A stretch of 5,041 nucleotides of DNA. Source: JADHUC01 sp964617665 (GTDB lineage Bacteria > Planctomycetota > Planctomycetia > Pirellulales > Pirellulaceae). The first letter of the stretch is position 1. Every line of letters begins with the position of its first letter. This document shows positions 1 to 5,041 of the stretch, in pieces. The DNA is taken from the NCBI GenBank assembly GCA_964617665.1, contig CAZUAH010000824.1:1-5041 (forward strand), read 5' to 3'. The position numbers were made by a program, and so were the translations under genes. The notes under the pieces were generated by a model that did not search any database, was not told the DNA's origin, and was given only the letters and a program-made list of their open reading frames with translations.

Positions 1-78
1 CCTCACAAAACCAGCTCAGTTAACCAGGAAAGAGCAAGTTTGGCGCCCCCGAGGTGTAGTCCAGGCCAGATTCTCGCC
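1..78. other. Region downstream of the hydrolase operon, nothing recognised
   Basis: These bases follow the TGA of paralogue B. I see no start codon with an SD on the minus strand and no hairpin with a T-run that would end the operon. The only structure is a short direct repeat of AACCAG around GTTAAC (about 10-27). Whether the operon continues past the window edge cannot be told. Confidence 0.4.
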
Positions 79-1665
79 TCAACTCCCTCTCTCTATGATC
101 AACGGCGTCGGCGTCAGGTCGACCGTCAAGGGGCCCGGACCGGTGAAACGCGTCGCTTGTGGCAATTGGCTGGTCGTGGGCGCCGGCTGAACGCGTACGG
201 GGCCTTGTACGGACCTAAGTGTCACGCGACGTTTGGGGAGCGGGTCGTCCAGGCCGCGCAACGTGTCCTCGGCCAGCCAGGCGACCCTGACGGCCGGGCG
301 CCCGTCGGCGAATGTGAAGCGGTACAGTTCCATTCCTTTTTCGGCGGGCATCCGCTCGGCACGGGCGAAGCCGTCGAGCTTGGTCACCAGCAACTTCATG
401 GCGTAGAACGCCGGCCAAGGCTGGCACTTTCGATCCAACAGGCCGATGTACGGGTTCGGGGCCATTAGCGCCGCCGGCGTACCGTCCCAATCGCTGGGCA
501 TGCCCATGAAGACCTTTTCTGCTCCAGCGGCGAAACGTGTGACGAAGACTTTCACGCAAATCCTCGCCTGCTCGGCGCGGTACCACGCCACCGCCTCGTC
601 ATGTCGTGGGTCCGTCTTACGTTTGACCATTCGCAGGATCTTGGCACCATCCGGCACAACCAGATTGGGATGGAAGGACATTTGTTTGCGGCGGACCAAC
701 CGCGGTTCGCATCGAGCCTCCGCGTCCCACAACGCCGGCGATTCTCCTGGCAGCCTCACTTTGGCCAGTTCGCGATTTGTCCAGGCGAAGTAGCCGGCGG
801 ACATGGTCGGCCATGGCCCGTTGCCGCCCACGTCGATCACGTCCACCAGATCCGCGTGTTTGATCGTCAGCAGATTGAAGTCATGGTTGCGTTGCCAGCC
901 CTCGCGGTGCATGTCGCTGGGCTGGCGAGCCAAGAACGCCTCCCAGCGCTGCTGGACTTTCTCGGCTTTCGGATCACCGTGGAAGAAGCTGTTCCACCGA
1001 AGACCGTTGGAGATGATCCTGACCTGCGGGCTCGCGGTGCGGGCGGCTTGGCAAGTGGCTTTCAACAGCGTGACGTAGTCGTCCAGCGTGCCCGTCCAGA
1101 ACATCGGGTTGCCGTACTCGTTGCCGCACTGGTAGTGAAGGATCGGCCGCTGGAGGCCCGGCATGTCCTCGCGACCGTCAGCGTCGTAACGCTCGACCAG
1201 GGCGTGGACCCAGACGCGGTAATCGCCAATGCGTTCCGCCACAGGAAGGCGGTCGGAGCCGTTGAACTTCAAGATGTTACCGAGTGGCTTGTAGCGGATC
1301 GGGCCAGCGAACCAGCCATCGCCAAGTCGGAGCCAAATGACTATTTCGAATCCGTGCTTCTGCCAGAGTCGCACGGCGGCGTCCAGTTTCTCCCAGCGGT
1401 AGCTGTGAGGTTCGTTGCCCGGCGGCCGCGGCTCGCACTGACGCCAAGCGACGCCGGCGAAGTCCACCCAACCAGCACCAGTCTGGGCCAACGTTCGCGG
1501 CCACTTCTCTTCTCGGTAGTACGGCCCCAAGGCGAAGACGTAGTCGATGCCGAACCGCGACTCGGCACCCAACCGCTGCGGCGCGGCTGGTTGAGCGGTG
1601 GCGACCGAGCACGCAAGGCTAATCACCACTGCGGAAGCGACCAGGCACCGGAGCAACCGTATCAT
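79..1665 (-). CDS. Secreted clan GH-A-like glycoside hydrolase (paralogue B, 528 aa)
   Basis: Probably an exported enzyme that hydrolyses glycosidic bonds by a retaining mechanism; the substrate is unknown. Residues 1-24 form a Sec signal peptide (R3/R6, hydrophobic core, cleavage likely after VATA24). The mature part reads as a TIM barrel. FGIDYVF (38-44) fits strand 1. W74..EP79 followed by a Y-x-W-x-x-L-D segment (about 89-95) is the pattern common to GH5/39/42-like barrels. GNEY (181-184) gives E183 as the likely acid/base, and WDAE (313-316) gives E316 as the likely nucleophile, 133 residues later. A C-terminal beta-rich region follows AWYR (360-363). The start is well supported: GGGAGGA lies 7 bases upstream of the ATG. 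It is the last gene of the presumed three-gene operon and a clear paralogue of the gene upstream. Fold and exported location are fairly sure; exact family and the two catalytic glutamates are inferred from motif position. Confidence 0.85.
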   Translation of the reverse strand: MIRLLRCLVASAVVISLACSVATAQPAAPQRLGAESRFGIDYVFALGPYYREEKWPRTLAQTGAGWVDFAGVAWRQCEPRPPGNEPHSYRWEKLDAAVRLWQKHGFEIVIWLRLGDGWFAGPIRYKPLGNILKFNGSDRLPVAERIGDYRVWVHALVERYDADGREDMPGLQRPILHYQCGNEYGNPMFWTGTLDDYVTLLKATCQAARTASPQVRIISNGLRWNSFFHGDPKAEKVQQRWEAFLARQPSDMHREGWQRNHDFNLLTIKHADLVDVIDVGGNGPWPTMSAGYFAWTNRELAKVRLPGESPALWDAEARCEPRLVRRKQMSFHPNLVVPDGAKILRMVKRKTDPRHDEAVAWYRAEQARICVKVFVTRFAAGAEKVFMGMPSDWDGTPAALMAPNPYIGLLDRKCQPWPAFYAMKLLVTKLDGFARAERMPAEKGMELYRFTFADGRPAVRVAWLAEDTLRGLDDPLPKRRVTLRSVQGPVRVQPAPTTSQLPQATRFTGPGPLTVDLTPTPLIIERGS

Positions 1666-1672
1666 TCCCCTA

Positions 1673-1679
1673 TCCTCCC
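1673..1679 (-). promoter_or_regulatory. Strong Shine-Dalgarno site of paralogue B
   Basis: The minus strand reads GGGAGGA here, followed by 7 bases and the ATG at 1665. It is close to the anti-SD complement and fixes the start of the downstream hydrolase. It sits in the 52-base gap after the stop of paralogue A, in which I see no hairpin with a T-run, so read-through from the upstream gene is likely. Confidence 0.8.
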
Positions 1680-1717
1680 ACGTTAAGAAAGCTGTTCATC
1701 GGATGGTTGCTCGCCGG

Positions 1718-3406
1718 TCATTCCTGCGCCGCCGTTGACTCAATGAATACAGGGTACTCGGTCAGCTTCATCCGCAACGTTCCACCGGCGAGATCTACTT
1801 TTCCGACCTTTGGCGCTGTTTGACCTATTTCGGTGATGATGGACGTGATTCGAGCCTGGGTCCCTTTGACCGGGATCACCGCGGCGGTCTCTCCCGTTGC
1901 CTGATCGTGGTTCTGGCCGATGTGGTCGTCATGGAACGCTACCAGGACCTGCCTTCCGTTCTGCATCAGACACTCGTACACGTAGATGTCTGCTGGTGTT
2001 GGAAGTCTCTGGATCGTCTCGAGCCCGTTGAGTTTCTGGATTGTCAGATTGTACGTGTGGGCGGCGGGCCACAGATGTTTGAACGTGGCGCTGTATAGCC
2101 CGTGATGGGACATGGTGGACACGGCAAACGGGGTCTGTGCGTCTACGGCCCAGCCCATCATCAGTTTCTGGGAACCCGCATCCAGTGCCACCATGCACAT
2201 CTTCACGACCTGCGCGGCCTGCAGTCCGCGGTACCACGCGTTGATCTCGTCGAATTTCGGATCACGCGGCTTTTTCAAAATTCGGAGATACTCTTTGCTC
2301 TTGGACGGCGTGGGCCAAGCCTGCAGCGTCCAGTTCGGCAGGACCAGCGGTTCCATCAGTGGGAAACCGCTGTAGATTTCTGCACTCCACACCTCTTTTT
2401 CCGGGCATCCCGCCTGCTGCAAGAGCCGCTTACTGTTTGTGACGATTCCATAGTTGGGCCAACGTGCGTCCAGGATATCGTAAGCGTCGCGCATACCGAC
2501 TGTCGTCTTGCTGAACTCGTAGCTGCGCTCGACGAACTTCTGCATACCAGCAGGGACCTTTGGTAGGTAGTGCTTGACGTAGGCTTCCGTCCGCGGGGAC
2601 ATTTTGACATCATAAAACCCATAGATATCCTTGAAGCCAATACCGGAGAGGATGACCTTGACCTTCGGGCAGGCCGTGCGGGCGGCGTCGGCGAAATCGC
2701 GGAGAAGCTGGCCGTATTCATCTGCTTTCCCGGCCCAGAACACCTCGTTGTAGTACTCGTTGCCTACCTGGTAGTGAAGGACGGGAAACAGGAGTCCGGG
2801 CATGTCGTTTCGGCCATCGCCGTCGTAACGCTCGACCAGACTTCGCACATACTCCCGAAAATCCTTGCGGTGTTCAGGTTTTTGGAGATAGTCGGCTCCT
2901 TTCACGGCCAACCATTTGGCTGGGCCCTTGAGATAAACGAATTCGAAGTCATCCTTTGGGGCGGTGGCCCAGGGGGAAAAGAATCGCGCCGATACCATAA
3001 TGTGTACGCCATTCCGCTGCCAAGCCTGGACCGCCCGGTCCATATCTGACCAGTCGTAGGTGTGTATTCCGTTTCTGGGCGGTCGCTTCTCGATAACGTT
3101 CCAATCTAACCTTGCGAGGTTGACCCAACGGACCGCGACCTTCTCGCACACACCATCGACCAACTTGCGATCACGTGCTCCCGGGCTGTGTACGAAGACG
3201 TAATCGACGCCAAATGGAGACTCCAAGCCTTCTTCAACGAATCGGTCAAATGATGGCTTGTCGCGAAAACGAGGCGCGAAGGCTCTTGTTTGTGCCAACG
3301 CAACTCCAGCCACCACTAGACAGACAAGGCAGGCAGCCACCGCATGGGGAGCTTTCAGCAATCGAAACTCACGAGGTCTTGAATCGGTGTTAACTGATGT
3401 GACCAT
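1718..3406 (-). CDS. Secreted clan GH-A-like glycoside hydrolase (paralogue A, 562 aa)
   Basis: Likely an exported glycan-cleaving enzyme, substrate unknown. From the chosen start the protein has a long polar n-region, a hydrophobic core at about 22-38 and a cleavage site VALA|QT (after 38). The mature part aligns by eye with the downstream protein along almost its whole length: FGVDYVF, an aromatic W..IEKRPP..Y-D-W segment, LVERYDGDGR-DMPG, HYQ-GNEY (putative acid/base E217), VWSAE (putative nucleophile E343), and the AWYR (390-393) to K-x-x-MG block before a beta-rich C-terminus. I chose the ATG at 3406 because GGAG lies 7 bases upstream of it. A longer form begins at 3457, overlapping the esterase stop as ATGA, but has no SD and would put 17 more residues before an already long n-region. 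It is the middle gene of the presumed operon, 47 bases after the esterase. GH39, GH5 and GH42 relatives are all possible; no numbered family is claimed. Confidence 0.84.
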   Translation of the reverse strand: MVTSVNTDSRPREFRLLKAPHAVAACLVCLVVAGVALAQTRAFAPRFRDKPSFDRFVEEGLESPFGVDYVFVHSPGARDRKLVDGVCEKVAVRWVNLARLDWNVIEKRPPRNGIHTYDWSDMDRAVQAWQRNGVHIMVSARFFSPWATAPKDDFEFVYLKGPAKWLAVKGADYLQKPEHRKDFREYVRSLVERYDGDGRNDMPGLLFPVLHYQVGNEYYNEVFWAGKADEYGQLLRDFADAARTACPKVKVILSGIGFKDIYGFYDVKMSPRTEAYVKHYLPKVPAGMQKFVERSYEFSKTTVGMRDAYDILDARWPNYGIVTNSKRLLQQAGCPEKEVWSAEIYSGFPLMEPLVLPNWTLQAWPTPSKSKEYLRILKKPRDPKFDEINAWYRGLQAAQVVKMCMVALDAGSQKLMMGWAVDAQTPFAVSTMSHHGLYSATFKHLWPAAHTYNLTIQKLNGLETIQRLPTPADIYVYECLMQNGRQVLVAFHDDHIGQNHDQATGETAAVIPVKGTQARITSIITEIGQTAPKVGKVDLAGGTLRMKLTEYPVFIESTAAQE

Positions 3407-3413
3407 GATGGCG

Positions 3414-3417
3414 CTCC
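3414..3417 (-). promoter_or_regulatory. Shine-Dalgarno site deciding the start of paralogue A
   Basis: The minus strand reads TTGGAGCGCCATC before the ATG at 3406, placing GGAG 7 bases from the start codon. The competing upstream ATG at 3457 is preceded by A-rich sequence with no purine SD block at the right spacing. This favours the 562-residue product over the 579-residue one. Confidence 0.65.
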
Positions 3418-3453
3418 AAGAGGCTTGCCTCAGCTTCAACGGCACAGAGCATG

Positions 3454-4350
3454 TCATTGCTTGAGATGTTTTTCCAGGAAGGCGAACGCATCCTCCATTA
3501 ACGGCTCGATCTTAGGCCCCGCATGCGGGCAGTCGATCTCTTTGTAGACCAACTGCCCCGGCGCATTCCTGTAATGAGGTAATGCACGCTCGTAGAGCGC
3601 CTTGACATCTCGGGCCAGAATCAGGTTGTCTTTCAAACCCGCACCAAAGAAGAACGGCACAGGATGGAGCTTGGCGGCCTGAGCCATGGGGTCGAACTGT
3701 TGCAGCTTCTTCTTGTCTTCTGGCGACAGCTTCAATCCCAACTTGGAGCCGTAGGCTATGTGGAACAGCAAGGCCGCCGGTTTATTGAGTCGCCCGCTGA
3801 CATCAACGAAATGCCCCGAACTGCATACCGAGGCACCCGCTGCCAAACGGTCGTCATACACGCACGCCAATATCGTGGTCATACCACCCGCTGAGTGGCC
3901 GCCCATGCCAATTTTGTCAGGCAGTATGTAAGGCTGCTTCTGCAGGTAATCCAGGACCGGCGTTATGTCCCTCGCGGTCGGTTCTATTTGCTCAATGAGA
4001 ATCGCGCGGCCAATGCTGTACGGCTTGGTGATTTTGACCGGCCTTTCGCCTCGGGTCCGCGGTTCGTAGGTCACACCGACGAATCCCTTCGCGGGCAGGC
4101 CTTCAACGAACTTGGTGCACGATCTGAGAGTTCCCGGCGCGCCCGAAAGAAAAATGATCGCAGGCCGCGGTTTGTTGTCGTTCATCCGACTTATCAGGAT
4201 CGGGATGTTCCCGCGCTTTCCATCTACGTAGACCTTGTTCGTGACAACGTCGACTGACCGCGGTGTTGCTCGCCTTTCAGCACTTATGCCCGCGGTGATG
4301 AGAACGGATTGTACGAATAGTACCGCGCATGTGGTCTGCTTCAGAAGCAT
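3454..4350 (-). CDS. Secreted alpha/beta-hydrolase, esterase / dienelactone hydrolase-like (298 aa)
   Basis: A serine hydrolase likely to cleave an ester outside the cytoplasm; deacylation of a glycan is the role suggested by its neighbours, not shown by sequence. From the ATG at 4350 it has a signal peptide (MLLKQ, hydrophobic core, ITAGISA|ER, cleavage near residue 23). PAIIFLSGAPG (about 63-73) matches the first core strand and oxyanion loop. GHSAG (151-155) is the nucleophile elbow with S153. GLKDN supplies D241 and CPHAG supplies H276, in the normal order and spacing for the family. The length is ordinary for a single-domain member. The frame stays open upstream to a GTG at 4494 (346 aa), but that form would bury the signal peptide. 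The chosen ATG has only a modest GAG 8 bases before it, and an in-frame ATG at 4356 is an alternative. It is first in the minus-strand operon; its TGA overlaps a possible ATG of the next gene. Fold and triad are confident, substrate is not. Confidence 0.85.
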   Translation of the reverse strand: MLLKQTTCAVLFVQSVLITAGISAERRATPRSVDVVTNKVYVDGKRGNIPILISRMNDNKPRPAIIFLSGAPGTLRSCTKFVEGLPAKGFVGVTYEPRTRGERPVKITKPYSIGRAILIEQIEPTARDITPVLDYLQKQPYILPDKIGMGGHSAGGMTTILACVYDDRLAAGASVCSSGHFVDVSGRLNKPAALLFHIAYGSKLGLKLSPEDKKKLQQFDPMAQAAKLHPVPFFFGAGLKDNLILARDVKALYERALPHYRNAPGQLVYKEIDCPHAGPKIEPLMEDAFAFLEKHLKQ

Positions 4351-4548
4351 GATCATGTCTCGTTCAAGGTAGAGATCGTTCGGACAACTACTAAGTCGGC
4401 TTCCCATGAGAAGATACCGGACAAAACCGCCCTTGGTTTCGGCAAATAGGAAATGGCCCTCCTTGACAGCCCAGGCTTCTTCGGGGACGCTCACCGGCGC
4501 GAGCTTCAGAAATTCGAATTGCCATGATTCTGACGAGGAGACCTAATC
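4351..4548. promoter_or_regulatory. Divergent intergenic region between esterase operon and M3 peptidase
   Basis: This spacer separates the minus-strand operon from the plus-strand peptidase and must hold or lie next to the promoters of both. I cannot name a convincing -35/-10 pair on either strand. A perfect TTGACA occurs on the plus strand at 4463-4468, but no TATAAT-like box stands 16-19 bases downstream. A small dyad (TCAGAA 4506-4511, TTCTGA 4528-4533) with the palindrome AATTCGAATT (4511-4520) lies just before the peptidase SD. Part of the region is open in the esterase frame on the minus strand and looks somewhat protein-like. Confidence 0.4.
4535..4540 (+). promoter_or_regulatory. Shine-Dalgarno site of the M3 peptidase
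   Basis: GAGGAG is followed by 8 bases and the ATG at 4549. This fixes the start of the truncated plus-strand gene and agrees with an N-terminal hydrophobic segment immediately after it. Confidence 0.8.
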
Positions 4549-5041
4549 ATGAGACACATCCCGATCTTGAGCATCATCGTGCTTGCAGTGCTATTGACCG
4601 GATCGAAGCGGTCGTCCAATCCGTTCTTCGGTGAATGGGACACGCCCTTCGAAGTCCCGCCCTTTGATGAAATCAAGTTGGAGCAATACAAGCCCGCCTT
4701 CAACGAGGGAATGAAGCGGCACAAGGAAGAGATCCAGGCGATCATCGAAAACGAATCGGCTCCGACATTCGAGAATACGATCGAAGCGATGGATCGCGGC
4801 GGCGCCCTGTTGGCTCGCGTCAGCCGAGTGTTCTTTGCGATGCGATCGTCAATGACCAGCGACGACATCGAAGCGATAGCCAAGGACGTGGCGCCGCGTC
4901 TTTCAAAACACAGTGACGAGATTCGTTTGAACGACGCGTTATACCAAAAAGTCCGGGCCGTCTATGAACAGCGACCCAAACTTGATCTGACGCCGGAACA
5001 AGACCGATTGCTCGAAGAATACCACAAACGCTTCGTCCGAG
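4549..5041 (+). CDS. dcp: M3-family oligopeptidase, Dcp-like, N-terminal part (cut by window edge)
   Basis: This is the first 164 codons of a zinc peptidase of the thimet oligopeptidase / peptidyl-dipeptidase Dcp family, which degrades short peptides; full family members are roughly 680-720 residues. The frame is open to the last base, so the HEXXH zinc site is outside the window. Recognition rests on the conserved N-terminal helical domain: NPFF (24-27), PPFD (37-40), YKPAF-x-EGM (47-55), PTFENTI (72-78), LLARV..VFFAM (87-98) and YHKRFV (158-163), which I can match by memory to E. coli Dcp. Residues 4-18 are hydrophobic and followed by SKRSSNPFF, so the protein is probably exported. The position where a lipoprotein would have its Cys carries Ser19. 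It is transcribed away from the hydrolase operon and probably not part of it. The family is confident; Dcp versus a related M3 subgroup is less so. Confidence 0.88.
   Translation, partial: MRHIPILSIIVLAVLLTGSKRSSNPFFGEWDTPFEVPPFDEIKLEQYKPAFNEGMKRHKEEIQAIIENESAPTFENTIEAMDRGGALLARVSRVFFAMRSSMTSDDIEAIAKDVAPRLSKHSDEIRLNDALYQKVRAVYEQRPKLDLTPEQDRLLEEYHKRFVR

Noticed and set aside
10..27. Possible terminator after paralogue B
   Set aside because: The repeats around GTTAAC are direct (AACCAG), not a stem of useful length, and no proper hairpin plus T-run could be drawn.
601..1686. 361-codon plus-strand open frame antisense to paralogue B
   Set aside because: It lies almost wholly opposite a gene with a signal peptide, strong SD and family motifs. 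Its translation has no recognisable domain and its start has no supporting SD; long antisense frames are common in GC-rich genes.
2102..2566. 154-codon plus-strand open frame, and a similar one at 2570-3049
   Set aside because: Both are antisense shadows of paralogue A; no SD, no recognisable motif, compositionally odd proteins.
4463..4468. Perfect TTGACA as a -35 box for the peptidase
   Set aside because: No -10-like hexamer occurs 16-19 bases downstream (the sequence there is GC-rich), so it is not called a promoter.
4506..4883. 125-codon minus-strand open frame
   Set aside because: It is antisense to the M3 peptidase, whose plus-strand frame matches conserved family motifs from residue 24 onward.

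Overview
This window looks like bacterial chromosome of moderately high GC, packed with genes that have good Shine-Dalgarno sequences and Sec signal peptides. The lineage cannot be fixed from sequence alone. A secreted saccharolytic cluster next to a Dcp-type M3 peptidase would fit a polysaccharide-degrading Gram-negative group such as Planctomycetota, another PVC lineage or Bacteroidota, but this is inference.

Layout: three genes lie head to tail on the minus strand, transcribed from about 4350 down to 79. They encode (1) a secreted alpha/beta-hydrolase (esterase or dienelactone-hydrolase type) with an intact Ser-Asp-His triad, (2) a secreted TIM-barrel protein resembling clan GH-A glycoside hydrolases, and (3) a second, paralogous protein of the same kind. 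The gaps are 47 and 52 bases, no terminator is evident between them, and each gene has its own ribosome binding site or exported N-terminus, so they probably form one operon. A fourth gene, reading away on the plus strand from 4549, is the start of an M3-family oligopeptidase (Dcp-like) cut by the window edge. About 200 bases of shared upstream region separate the divergent transcripts.

Working model: the esterase would remove acyl decorations and the two related glycoside hydrolases would cleave a glycan backbone or side chains outside the cytoplasm. The two hydrolases share the acid/base region (GNEY), the presumed nucleophile region (W-D/S-A-E) and a distinctive C-terminal block (AWYR...K-x-x-MG). 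They differ considerably elsewhere, so they may have different substrates. The peptidase probably has a separate housekeeping role. I see no RNA genes, CRISPR arrays, insertion sequences or tRNAs. No clearly novel defence or mobile system is visible. The best candidate for something undescribed is the tandem hydrolase pair, which I cannot place confidently in a numbered GH family.
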